Counted from the first letter of the stretch, positions 48,658 through 55,908 are shown. The stretch: 64,000 nucleotides of DNA from Xiphydria camelus (GCA_963678675.1 OY783192.1:9333953-9397952); one strand, 5' to 3'. The notes: generated by a model not told the origin, from the sequence alone. Translations and numbers: made by a program.

Positions 48658-49650
48658 CTAGGAGAGTGACGCGTGTCGCCTTTCACCCCTATAAATGAAT
48701 ATAAACGTGGATTTGGAGGAATAAACGAATAATTTATTTGTCCAACTGTTGTGCGAATCATTGAAACCCAACCACTTTACAAATAGTCTATTTCCGCGTC
48801 TCTTGAGCACCCGCTCCACGAGGTAGATGTCGGGATGTTTGACCGCGGCGAGTTCTTCCTCGTAGAAAGCACCCTCGATGGGTTGATCCTGGTAATCCTT
48901 CAACCGGTACGTGACTGGATCGGTGCTCTTTACCCCAGCGACGGTGAATATCTCCGTTGTCCAGTTGGGTGTGTAACCCTTCTCGAAGACGTGCTTGTAC
49001 TTGCTGACACGTACTTTGTCACCGAATCGGAACTTTGGCTTCTTCTTCCGCGTTCCCGTGCTATAATTCTTGTACACGCGTAGCAACAGCTGTTGAGCGT
49101 TTCGAGCGGTGACCTCGCGCGGTTTCATCCCGATGGTTTGATGTTTGCTGTCGTTGTAGGCGGACACCAAGTCGGGTAAAATATCTGTCCACTTGTAATT
49201 TCCACGTAGACTGAATTGCATCCACATCTTGCTCTTCAGGGTGCGATTGAAACGCTCACAGATGGACGCTTTCAGGTTGCTGAAGGTCGAATACAGGTTG
49301 ATGCCGTGTCGCTGCATGAGAGCCTCAAACTTGGTGTTGTAGAATTCCTTGCCAGAGTCGACTTGCAGGTTCTTCGGTGTACGGCCTTGCTCGAGAACAG
49401 TTTTCATAGCGGCCGTAACGTCATTGGCATTCTTGCTCTTGGTTGGCACGGCCCAGGCGAATTTCGAAAATACATCGATAACCGTCAGCAGGAAGTGATA
49501 TCCTCCGTTAGCTCTCGCGTAAGCCAACATGTCGACGAGATCCGCTTGCCAAGTCTCGTCCAGGCCGCGAACGTCAACTCGCAGACGTGGAAAATTTCTT
49601 CTCGCCGGCTTGTGAAGTTCCGTCACCACAGCTAACTTCTCTTCGTCCAT
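48658..49650 (-). CDS. INT: Retroviral-type integrase with chromodomain
   Basis: DDE integrase that joins Polinton ends to the target and makes the 6-bp duplication. 330 residues. The catalytic core is seen as WQADLVDM (D37), LLTVIDVFSKFAW, VDSGKEFYN (D98) and SNLKASICERFNRT (E132); the 33-residue D-E spacing is usual for Polinton integrases. A basic SH3-like segment (KFRFGDKVRVSK) follows, then a C-terminal chromodomain (DIYLVERVLKRRGNRLFVKW, about 274-303), which may direct integration to marked chromatin. All catalytic residues are present. The last about 25 residues (LFVYSSK...) are poorly conserved-looking and overlap a poly(A) signal, so the natural stop may have been lost. It overlaps the next gene upstream by 19 nt. 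Confidence 0.92.
   Translation of the reverse strand: MDEEKLAVVTELHKPARRNFPRLRVDVRGLDETWQADLVDMLAYARANGGYHFLLTVIDVFSKFAWAVPTKSKNANDVTAAMKTVLEQGRTPKNLQVDSGKEFYNTKFEALMQRHGINLYSTFSNLKASICERFNRTLKSKMWMQFSLRGNYKWTDILPDLVSAYNDSKHQTIGMKPREVTARNAQQLLLRVYKNYSTGTRKKKPKFRFGDKVRVSKYKHVFEKGYTPNWTTEIFTVAGVKSTDPVTYRLKDYQDQPIEGAFYEEELAAVKHPDIYLVERVLKRRGNRLFVKWLGFNDSHNSWTNKLFVYSSKSTFIFIYRGERRHASLS
48720..48738. terminator. Back-to-back poly(A) signals for convergent PolB and INT
   Basis: AATAAA on the plus strand at 48720-48725 and on the minus strand at 48733-48738. Each would terminate the gene running towards it. The minus-strand signal lies inside the annotated 3' end of INT, which raises the question of where INT really stops. 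Confidence 0.45.
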
Positions 49651-50048
49651 CGGTCCTCCAGTGCTTTCAATCTGGCGTCCAACTGGTTAATGAGTTCGGA
49701 ACTGCGCAACGTCAACTCTTCAAAGCTCACGTTGTCCACACGTTGTTTCTTCAAATTCTCCCGAAAGTTGGAATCGAGAACTTGAACGATTGCATTGACA
49801 CTGTCGATTTCGCTTCGCATGGCCGTTGTGATCTGGTATATGGTACGAATTTCCTGTCGTATCAGACTCTGCATGACGCTCAATGTAATTGCATCGCTCT
49901 GCTGTGTGGGATGGGCGACATTGCACAATCTCTTGTTCGCCACGTCGTACTGTCCATCAATGGTAAATTTGAATCCCTCGCCAGCAGGTCCCGAAGGACC
50001 GCGTCCACTCCTGCTGTTCAACTGTCGTCCGAACATGTCGATACTCAT
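49632..50048 (-). CDS. Collagen-like / coiled-coil protein (tail-fibre-like)
   Basis: 138 residues from ATG 50048 (MSIDMFGRQL), chosen because a TCAGT initiator lies 9 bases upstream and the longer frame before it is low-complexity. Near the N-terminus a short collagen-like GRGPSGPAGEG precedes FKFTIDGQYDVANKRLCNVA, a phage tail-fibre-like 'GDYDLxNKRLxNV' pattern. The rest is amphipathic helix likely to form a coiled coil (residues about 60-135). Insect Polintons regularly carry such a protein, and a trimeric fibre is a reasonable guess. It sits between INT (19-nt overlap) and the acidic protein gene in the minus-strand cluster. Confidence 0.7.
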   Translation of the reverse strand: MSIDMFGRQLNSRSGRGPSGPAGEGFKFTIDGQYDVANKRLCNVAHPTQQSDAITLSVMQSLIRQEIRTIYQITTAMRSEIDSVNAIVQVLDSNFRENLKKQRVDNVSFEELTLRSSELINQLDARLKALEDRWTKRS

Positions 50049-50056
50049 GGTGGTAC

Positions 50057-50090
50057 TGACGAAGAGACATCGTGCGATCCCACTAATAAA
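50057..50090 (-). promoter_or_regulatory. Core promoter of the collagen-like gene
   Basis: On the minus strand TTTATTAG starts at 50090 and the initiator TCAGT has its A at 50057, 33 bp apart. The TATA-like box overlaps the second stop codon (50083-50085) of the gene upstream. Confidence 0.45.
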
Positions 50091-50136
50091 TGATGTCGGC
50101 TTCGCGCAATTCCTCGATGATGGATATGATCTCGTT

Positions 50137-50949
50137 TTAGTGACCCGAGTTACCGGCAGCCTGAGACGCCAGCAGCAGATGAAGACGATCCACGAGTTCG
50201 TTGGGATCGTCCCAGTACGTGTAATCCACTCGTTTACCACTCTCGGTGACCATGTATCGTGGCAGGCTCGCTCCTCCGCGTTTCGGCGACTTAGCGTGGT
50301 AGCCGATAGCGCTCGCGATAATGTTCTTGAACTTGAGGCTCATGCTATCGCGTATCAGTCCACTCTCGGTATAATACTTTCTGTGCGCATTCGTCGCGAG
50401 GATGATTTTTCCATAATTGTTCATATCATCCTGACTCACGAGGGTCTCGTCGGGTGTCTTCTTGAGCAGTAACTCGATCAGACCTCTGGTGTTCGGATAA
50501 ACTGTGTCACCCACGCGAATGAGATTACGTTCGAAGACTATCGGAGAATTGCCAATCATCAACCGCCCTCCGGGTAGCTCGCGCACACCGTAAATCGTGT
50601 CCTGATCTTTCTTTTCCATCTTCCTCAAGTACTCCTTCCCCAAGTCTTCATCTTCATCCTCAGCCTCCTTCTCCTCCTCCTCCTCCACCTCAACGTCATC
50701 CGTTATCGTCCGGAAGGATGCATCGTCTTCCTCATCCTCATCCTTTTCACGCTTCGGTTCGATCTTGACGGGTGCCACGGACTGAGCCAATTTCTCCAGT
50801 GGAGTCACCATAGGTTTGAAGACTTCACTCATCACGCGTTCGGTGCTCTCTCTGCCCAGTTTTATCATTCGATGCTTTCGTCGAATCGCGTCACTGGCTT
50901 TCGCGATTTGACGTAAAACGTCCTTCTCCTTACGTATCTCGCTCTGCAT
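50137..50949 (-). CDS. Conserved Polinton protein of unknown function, acidic middle
   Basis: 270 residues from ATG 50949 (MQSEIRKEKDVLRQIA); the preceding GTG is a less likely start. The N-terminus is a basic helical segment and residues about 65-110 are strongly acidic (EDEEDD, EVEEEEEKEAEDEDED). The conserved C-terminal domain has YGVRELPGGRLMIGN, YPNTRGLIELLLKKTP, ILATNAHRKYY and YTYWDDPNELVDRLHLLLAS. I recognise this domain as standard in insect Polintons (I believe Pfam lists it as a DUF). No enzymatic motif is visible; a structural or assembly role is a guess. After the TAA (50137-50139) the frame stays open for exactly 17 codons of plausible helix to a TAG at 50083-50085, so the stop may be premature. 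Confidence 0.75.
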   Translation of the reverse strand: MQSEIRKEKDVLRQIAKASDAIRRKHRMIKLGRESTERVMSEVFKPMVTPLEKLAQSVAPVKIEPKREKDEDEEDDASFRTITDDVEVEEEEEKEAEDEDEDLGKEYLRKMEKKDQDTIYGVRELPGGRLMIGNSPIVFERNLIRVGDTVYPNTRGLIELLLKKTPDETLVSQDDMNNYGKIILATNAHRKYYTESGLIRDSMSLKFKNIIASAIGYHAKSPKRGGASLPRYMVTESGKRVDYTYWDDPNELVDRLHLLLASQAAGNSGH

Positions 50950-50977
50950 GTTGACACGTCCGGATACCACAGTCGAC

Positions 50978-51011
50978 TGATCAACGCTTCCTCAATCATT
51001 GCACATTTATC
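50978..51011 (-). promoter_or_regulatory. Core promoter of the acidic-protein gene
   Basis: Minus strand GATAAA begins at 51011 (inside the 3' end of the ATPase gene) and the initiator TCAGT has its A at 50978, 33 bp apart. The ATG follows at 50949. Confidence 0.5.
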
Positions 51012-51709
51012 AGGTTCACGAAGCAGTCGAAACCCCTCCTGTATCTACCCTCGTTGAGCTCCCGGTCCTTGTCGATGACAACGAATCCGTACTTGTTGGC
51101 ATTCCAGCAAGCGGAGCATATGTCCTTGAACTTCGCGTAAGGCATATCCGTGTTCACGTGATCGTTGTAAACGTGTCGGAGATTCATGTCATCCTGTCGG
51201 AAGAGCACCAGCAGGTTGGTGTTATCGCGCACCAGGTGTTTGGGAATACGAGCGTACGTCTGACAGAGGTAGAAGCAGTCGACATCCCTGTGTCGACCCA
51301 TGCAGAAAAAGGCTCTGATGCCGTCTTGCTTCTCGCAAGCGACATCGTCGAAGATCATTATCGAGTTTGGACGTGTCTCTTCCGGCGACACCACTTGCTC
51401 GTGCTCGTTGAAAGCATTATACTCGACACCGTCCACCGAACCGAGCACTTTTTCCAGGAACCTGTACTTGGGCTGATTGAGCGATTTCGAGTAGACGTAC
51501 ACGTTCTCGAATCTCAGTCCATCGGGATGCATCACGAGGGTGAGCAGCGCGTTCGTCTTGCCACAATTGGATGGTCCGCAAAACACTGCCCGCACGCTAT
51601 TTGGCAGCATACCACCGTGCCGCTTCTTCTCGGCACTCCGTTGCGCGAGCTCGTCAAAGTTTATCACAGGCAGTCTGGTGGACTGTTGGTCGAATCGTAG
51701 TTCAGTCAT
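50996..51709 (-). CDS. ATP: FtsK/HerA-type genome-packaging ATPase
   Basis: 237 residues from ATG 51709 (MTELRFDQQSTRLP). The longer frame upstream runs through the divergent PLA2-like gene and is not real. Walker A GPSNCGKT at residues 45-52, Walker B SIMIFDDV at about 116-123, and a sensor-like CQTYARIP. This is the A32-like packaging ATPase that would pump Polinton DNA into capsids. Length and motifs are normal and no lesion is seen. It is the first gene of the minus-strand cluster, head-to-head with the PLA2-like gene over 63 bp. Confidence 0.92.
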   Translation of the reverse strand: MTELRFDQQSTRLPVINFDELAQRSAEKKRHGGMLPNSVRAVFCGPSNCGKTNALLTLVMHPDGLRFENVYVYSKSLNQPKYRFLEKVLGSVDGVEYNAFNEHEQVVSPEETRPNSIMIFDDVACEKQDGIRAFFCMGRHRDVDCFYLCQTYARIPKHLVRDNTNLLVLFRQDDMNLRHVYNDHVNTDMPYAKFKDICSACWNANKYGFVVIDKDRELNEGRYRRGFDCFVNLINVQ

Positions 51710-51710
51710 G

Positions 51711-51760
51711 ACTGGTGTGAAAACTATAAGTACCGCGTTTATATAGACCGGTCCTTCAGT
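51711..51760. promoter_or_regulatory. Bidirectional promoter, interleaved TATA boxes
   Basis: For the plus strand, TATAAG at 51725-51730 lies 33 bp before the A (51758) of TCAGT, 15 nt from the PLA2-like ATG. For the minus strand, TATATAAA starts at 51745 and lies 32 bp before the A (51713) of ccAGT, 4 nt from the ATPase ATG. The two TATA boxes sit within a 63-bp divergent gap and each transcript would have a very short leader. Confidence 0.6.
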
Positions 51761-51772
51761 TACACCCCGGAC

Positions 51773-52567
51773 ATGATCGTGTACAGATCGTGCAAACGAC
51801 GCGGTAAGGGTATCGTCAACAGCATCATCAACAAACTCCCCGTCGAGCTGCACATCCCGGGATACCAATACTGCGGGCCGGGCACGAGGTTGGCTGAGAG
51901 GCTCGCTCGAGGCGATCCGGGGATCAATCCCCTCGACGAGGCTTGCAAGGAGCACGACATCGCCTACTCGAGAAACCGAGAGAATCTCGAAGCGAGGAGT
52001 CGGGCGGACAAGGTGCTCGCGGCGAAGGCCTTGCGACGCGTATTCGCCAAAGACGCGAGCATTGCCGAGAGAGCGGCTGCGCTGGCTGTATCGAACACCA
52101 TGAAGGTCAAGAGAAAACTCGGAATGGGTGTTAAGAAGCAGAAGAAGCAGAAGCCTTCAACCGCGCTGAGGAAGATCGTCGACGCAGCGAAGAAGTCCAT
52201 GCTCCCCGGCAATAATGCGCTCACAGCCGTCAAATCGGCCCTTCGAGGTGCACGCGAGGCTGTCAAGAGAGCCGGTGGAAGATCCAAAGTGCGATCTCCG
52301 CGCATTCTACCTGTACCTTCGAAAATTGGCGGTTTCCTGCCATTCCTCATACCGCTATTCGCGGGTCTCAGTGCAACCGGAGCGTTGGCAGGTGGCACTG
52401 CTGGAATCGTCAAGGCTGTGAACGACGCGAGTGCAGCTAAACGACAGCTGGAGGAAAGTCAGAGACACAATCGAACGATGGAAGCCATCGCGTTGGGCAG
52501 AGGGCTTCATTTGAAACCCTACAGACGTGGTCTGGGACTTCATCTGCGACCACATCCAAAAAACTAA
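51773..52567 (+). CDS. Phospholipase A2-like (parvovirus VP1u-type) protein
   Basis: 264 residues. An N-terminal PLA2-like domain has the calcium-loop YCGPGT (33-38) and the catalytic pair in CKEHDIAYS (H61, D62), preceded by LPVELHIPGY. This is the compact PLA2 fold known from the unique region of parvoviral VP1, where it acts on membranes during entry. The middle is basic (KKQKKQK) and the C-terminus has a Gly/Ala-rich hydrophobic segment (FLPFLIPLFAGLSATGALAG, about 188-210) that could insert in membranes, ending in a basic tail (GLGLHLRPHPKN). All expected active-site residues are visible. It is the first gene of the rightward capsid cluster. Confidence 0.82.
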   Translation: MIVYRSCKRRGKGIVNSIINKLPVELHIPGYQYCGPGTRLAERLARGDPGINPLDEACKEHDIAYSRNRENLEARSRADKVLAAKALRRVFAKDASIAERAAALAVSNTMKVKRKLGMGVKKQKKQKPSTALRKIVDAAKKSMLPGNNALTAVKSALRGAREAVKRAGGRSKVRSPRILPVPSKIGGFLPFLIPLFAGLSATGALAGGTAGIVKAVNDASAAKRQLEESQRHNRTMEAIALGRGLHLKPYRRGLGLHLRPHPKN

Positions 52568-52935
52568 TAGCGACACTGCCCCGCCGAGCGCTAACCGATG
52601 CTGACCTACGAAAGTACGCGAGAATCTGGAAGATTCCACACTTTCGCGGAGTCTTCATGCGAAACGCCCTACCCAGAAGTGGACCTCGAAGGTGTGAATC
52701 AGCCATCGTTAACCTCGACGACGCGAGTGGTCCTGGAACTCACTGGGTCGCCTACCGAAAGGTCGACAACGATGTCGTGTACTTTGACAGTTTCGGCAAT
52801 CTACGTCCACCGCCGGATCTCATGACGTATCTCGGCGTTGGCAGTGTCAAGTACAATCACGAGCGGTATCAGGACTATGGCACTTTTGAATGCGGGCATT
52901 TGTGTCTAAAGTTTTTGAGCGAGCAGCTGCTATAA
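52567..52935 (+). CDS. PRO: Adenain-type cysteine protease, start codon degraded
   Basis: Processes capsid proteins, by analogy with adenovirus protease. The frame contains LRKYARIWKIPHFRGVF, IVNLDDASGPGTHWVAYRK with the catalytic His, VVYFDSFGNLRPP with the Asp, and YQDYGTFECGHLCLKFL with the oxyanion Gln and nucleophile Cys. The conserved N-terminal block lies upstream of the only internal ATG (52657), so that ATG cannot be the natural start. At the expected place the frame has ATA (52567-52569), overlapping the TAA of the preceding gene. Either the start was lost by a single change or a non-AUG codon is used. Length is about 122 codons. The TAA stop (52933-52935) is embedded in the next gene's TATA box. 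Confidence 0.8.
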   Translation: MATLPRRALTDADLRKYARIWKIPHFRGVFMRNALPRSGPRRCESAIVNLDDASGPGTHWVAYRKVDNDVVYFDSFGNLRPPPDLMTYLGVGSVKYNHERYQDYGTFECGHLCLKFLSEQLL

Positions 52936-52966
52936 AACGTTCGCACGTCCATCGATATCTCGCAGT
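52931..52966 (+). promoter_or_regulatory. Minor capsid core promoter
   Basis: TATAAAA at 52931-52937 lies exactly 33 bp before the A (52964) of gcAGTc, four nt before the ATG at 52968. The TAA inside the TATA box is the protease stop codon. Confidence 0.6.
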
Positions 52967-52967
52967 C

Positions 52968-53663
52968 ATGGCGGAATCGTTCACGCTGACTCTATCGGGG
53001 ACGTCCTCGGTGCTCGAGGCGCAGTACTTTCCACCCATCGAACTCTCGCCCTTCAAGAGCTACACACTCGGGTTGGTGGAACTGCTGACCTTCAACTCGA
53101 TACCCAACATAGACGTTGGCAACAATAAGCTGCACATCGGCGAAGGAAAGGTGATCGTCATACCCACTGGCAGCTACGAGATCGAGGACATCGAGAGCTA
53201 CGTGCAAAAGGCACTTTTCGGCCAGAATATCGTCATCCACATCAAGCCCAACAACAACACGCTCCGCAGCGAAGTCAAGTGCAGTCACGAGGTGGACTTT
53301 CGACCGGAGGACAGCATCGGTCGGCTGTTGGGTTTCACACGGCGCATTCTGGAGGCGAATGTCACTCATCAGTCTGATCTACTCGTGACCATTCTCAAGG
53401 TCAACGCTCTGAGAGTCGAGTGCAACATAACCACGGGCGCCTTCATCAACGAGCTCAGAGTGCACACCATCCACGAATTTTTCCCCACCGTTCCGCCTGG
53501 ATATAAGATCGTGGAAGTGCCGAATCACGTCATTTACCTGGCTATCGCCGTCCAAGCGATACACCATATTCAGCTGCGATTGGTCGATCAGGACGGGGAC
53601 TTGGTGAATTTCCGTGGGGAAGTCATAACCGTGAGACTGCACGTCAAATCGTCGTCACCGTGA
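52968..53663 (+). CDS. mCP: Minor capsid protein (penton-type single jelly roll)
   Basis: 231 residues from ATG 52968 (MAESFTLTLSGTSSVLEAQY). The earlier ATG at 52890 lies inside the protease gene and upstream of the promoter. Family features: N-terminal SVLEAQYFPPIEL, YTLGLVELLTFNSIPNID, IPTGSYEIEDIESYVQ, SIGRLLGF, NEL RVHTIHEFFPTVPPGY and an extended beta-rich C-terminus. This matches the Polinton minor capsid protein that forms pentons. The frame is intact. The TGA stop overlaps the ATG of the next small ORF (TGATG). Confidence 0.85.
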   Translation: MAESFTLTLSGTSSVLEAQYFPPIELSPFKSYTLGLVELLTFNSIPNIDVGNNKLHIGEGKVIVIPTGSYEIEDIESYVQKALFGQNIVIHIKPNNNTLRSEVKCSHEVDFRPEDSIGRLLGFTRRILEANVTHQSDLLVTILKVNALRVECNITTGAFINELRVHTIHEFFPTVPPGYKIVEVPNHVIYLAIAVQAIHHIQLRLVDQDGDLVNFRGEVITVRLHVKSSSP

Positions 53664-53824
53664 TGGGGATCGTTTACCACGGGAGAGGATACAAAAGCGA
53701 ACCAGCATGCCGAAACACCATCAGTCGTCGAGTACCTCTCAGAGTACTAACACGTCCGAACCTGGAGCTACTGACGAGTCTGGGTCTACGAGTGAAAGCA
53801 ACCAGCGGAAGACTGGTGAAGTGA
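53663..53824 (+). CDS. Small basic protein between the two capsid genes
   Basis: 53 codons starting MGIVYHGRGYKSEPACRNTI, then RPNLELLTSLGLRV, rich in Arg/Lys. Its ATG overlaps the preceding TGA, and it fills the only gap in the capsid cluster. Short ORFs ending in an 'LxSLGL/F' motif occur at this place in other insect Polintons to my recollection. A role in virion assembly is conjecture. It may instead be translated from the minor-capsid mRNA by reinitiation. Confidence 0.5.
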   Translation: MGIVYHGRGYKSEPACRNTISRRVPLRVLTRPNLELLTSLGLRVKATSGRLVK

Positions 53825-53867
53825 AAGTACGATTTTGCTGCTGCATACTCGTCGTCTACCCAATACC

Positions 53868-55088
53868 ATGGAGAAGGAGATCATAACCGTTCATGCACCG
53901 ATTGTCTTCGACGAGTCCATCGCCCACTGTGAAGTGCACGCTCACCAACCGTACGCGTCGTCGACCTTCAACAACAGCGACGAAATTCGCATCGCCATTC
54001 AACACCAGGATGCGTATTTGCTACCGAGCAGGAGCTCGCTGCACGTGTCCGGTCGGCTCTTGAAGGCTGACGGATCCGCTGCAGTTGCAAACACCGCTCT
54101 CGTTAACAGCGGCATCTGCCATCTCTTCGAGGAGATACGCTACGAGATCAACGCCGTCGAGATCGATCGAAGCAAGAATGTCGGACTGACGAGTCTCATG
54201 AAGGGCTTCGTGTCCTTGAGCCCCGGTCAGCGTTCACTGCTGGAGAACGCAGGTTGGCTCGATGTCGAGGAAAGCAAGAGTCTGACCAACGACGAAGGCT
54301 ACTTTGACGTAGCAATACCGCTGAGCTTGATGCTCGGTTTCGCCGAAGACTACCGACGAATCGTTGTCAACGCCAAGCACGAGCTGATTCTCACGAGGTC
54401 AAACAGTGATGCAAATGCCGTCGTACAATCGACCGAGGAAGCCTTCAAGATCGCGGTACTAAAGCTGGAGTGGATGATGCCGTACATCAGGGTCTCGGAT
54501 CAGCGAAAAATTCAGCTGCTGAACTTTATCGCCAACGATGCATCCATCTCCATGAGCTTTCGCACGTGGGAGCTGTACGAGTATCCCATGCTTCCACGTA
54601 CCTCCAAGCACGTGTGGACCGTGAAGACCTCGACGCAGTTGGAGAAACCGCGCTACGTCGTACTGGGCTTCCAGACCGGTCGAAAGAACGTGAAGAATAA
54701 GAACGCGAGTCGATTCGACCACTGCGGCATTAGAGACGTGAAGTTGTTCCTGAACTCGCAGTGCTATCCCTATGGAAACCTTAATCTTGACATTGGACAC
54801 TATCAGTACGCCCTGCTGTACGAGATGTACGCCAATTTCCAAACCACGTACTACGGCAAGGAGCCCCAGCCGTTGCTGAGCAAAGACGAATTCCTCGATT
54901 ACGCACCCCTCATCGTCATAGATTGTTCGAAGCAAAACGAGTCGGTGAAATCGGGACCGGTGGACGTGCGTCTGGAGTTCGAAGCGAGTGCAAATTTCCC
55001 CGCTGACACTGCAGCGTACTGCCTCGTCCTTCATGACCGCATAATGGAATACCGACCGATCAGCGGTGTGGTAAATAGGCTGACATAG
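53868..55088 (+). CDS. MCP: Major capsid protein (double jelly roll)
   Basis: 406 residues from ATG 53868 (MEKEIITVHAPIVFDESIAH). Conserved blocks: HQPYASSTFNNSDEIRI, DAYLLPSRSSLHVSGRL, LFEEIRYEINAVEIDR, PLSLMLGFAEDYRRIV, WELYEYPMLP, KTSTQLEKPRYVVLGFQTGR, LYEMYANFQTTYYGKEP, VIDCSKQNESVKSG and LEFEASANFP. These are typical of the Polinton major capsid protein with the DJR fold shared with adenovirus hexon-type capsids, the basis of the proposed polintovirus particle. It is full length with no lesion. The last codons contain the TAAATA of the next gene's promoter. Confidence 0.92.
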   Translation: MEKEIITVHAPIVFDESIAHCEVHAHQPYASSTFNNSDEIRIAIQHQDAYLLPSRSSLHVSGRLLKADGSAAVANTALVNSGICHLFEEIRYEINAVEIDRSKNVGLTSLMKGFVSLSPGQRSLLENAGWLDVEESKSLTNDEGYFDVAIPLSLMLGFAEDYRRIVVNAKHELILTRSNSDANAVVQSTEEAFKIAVLKLEWMMPYIRVSDQRKIQLLNFIANDASISMSFRTWELYEYPMLPRTSKHVWTVKTSTQLEKPRYVVLGFQTGRKNVKNKNASRFDHCGIRDVKLFLNSQCYPYGNLNLDIGHYQYALLYEMYANFQTTYYGKEPQPLLSKDEFLDYAPLIVIDCSKQNESVKSGPVDVRLEFEASANFPADTAAYCLVLHDRIMEYRPISGVVNRLT

Positions 55089-55104
55089 CTCAGAGGAGCT
55101 CAGT
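55072..55104 (+). promoter_or_regulatory. Core promoter of the zinc-ribbon gene
   Basis: TAAATAGG at 55072-55079, within the last MCP codons, lies 30 bp before the A (55102) of TCAGT. ATG at 55111. Confidence 0.45.
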
Positions 55105-55110
55105 TCCACC

Positions 55111-55872
55111 ATGGAAGCCGTGGTCGACGTACAGGGCTTCAAGATGCCCCACAACCAATTCGCACTGAAGGAACTTGCTGTGCTCACACTCAACTCTGGC
55201 TCACAGGAGGTCACGACTTTCCTATTCAAGCCGCCAGTTCCTTGGTGGGATCTGCCCACGACGTATCACCACAGAAATTCCTGGTTGCAACGTAACTTCC
55301 ATGGACTTTCATGGAACTCTGGAGATGTGCCGTACGTCATGATTGAAAATGTGCTCGGACATCGTCTACGTGATGTCTCCACGGTGTACGTGAAAGGTGC
55401 GGAGAAGAAAGCCTGATTGCGAGAATACACCGAGTGCACCATTGTCAATTTGGATGAGCTGGGTTGCCCCTCACTGAGGAAACTCCACAGCGAGCCAACA
55501 TCAAGATGTCAGCGTCACTACTCTGATGTACATTGCTGTGCAGCTGAGAACGTGAAACGCTTGGAAACCTGGCTGAAGCACAAGGGTAATCCGCCATCTT
55601 TGAAACGTTCCCTGAGGATTTTCTTCGAAACGGGGAGCCTCACCTCGATGACCGCCGAAGACATCGCCCAGCTCCCTAAAGACTTTCTCACGGTCTTTGC
55701 CACCAACATGATCGAAGATGCATGGGCCAGGCTACCGGTTAAATATACCGAGGATAAGAGTATCGCCGATTGTCGTCGATGTCGCAGACATCACCGGATG
55801 CCGAGAGGCCGAGACGATTACGACGGCCCACGACCTATGATTAAGGATTGCGTTTACTGCCAGGAAGGCTAA
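55111..55872 (+). pseudogene. Conserved Polinton protein with zinc ribbon, broken by TGA
   Basis: The N-terminal part, MEAVVDVQGFKMPHNQFALK, then PWWDLPTTYHHRNSWLQRNF and HGLSWNSGDVPYVMI, ends after GAEKKA at a TGA (55414-55416). The same frame continues at once with LREYTECTIVNLDELGCPSL, a C..C/H-bearing stretch (CQRHYSDVHCCAAENVKRLE) and a C-terminal CRRC...CVYC zinc-ribbon-like end. The two parts are evidently one gene of 253 residues. 'DVQGF..NQFALKE' proteins of this kind recur in insect Polintons. The function is unknown, and an RNase-like or nucleic-acid-binding role is only a guess. A single base change explains the stop. Confidence 0.7.
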
Positions 55873-55902
55873 CTTTTTTTTTTCTGTACTGATATTCTTA
55901 TA

Positions 55903-55908
55903 AATAAA
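55903..55908 (+). terminator. Poly(A) signal of the capsid/zinc-ribbon transcription unit
   Basis: AATAAA, 31 bp after the stop codon of the zinc-ribbon gene, followed by a gt-rich then A-rich stretch. Confidence 0.6.

Noticed and set aside
49216..51700. Plus-strand ORFs of 139-233 codons over INT, the acidic-protein gene and the ATPase
   Set aside because: Antisense shadows of genes with clear catalytic motifs.
53835..53867. Upstream ORF start for the major capsid protein
   Set aside because: It would add a non-conserved leader; the ATG at 53868 opens the family-typical N-terminus.
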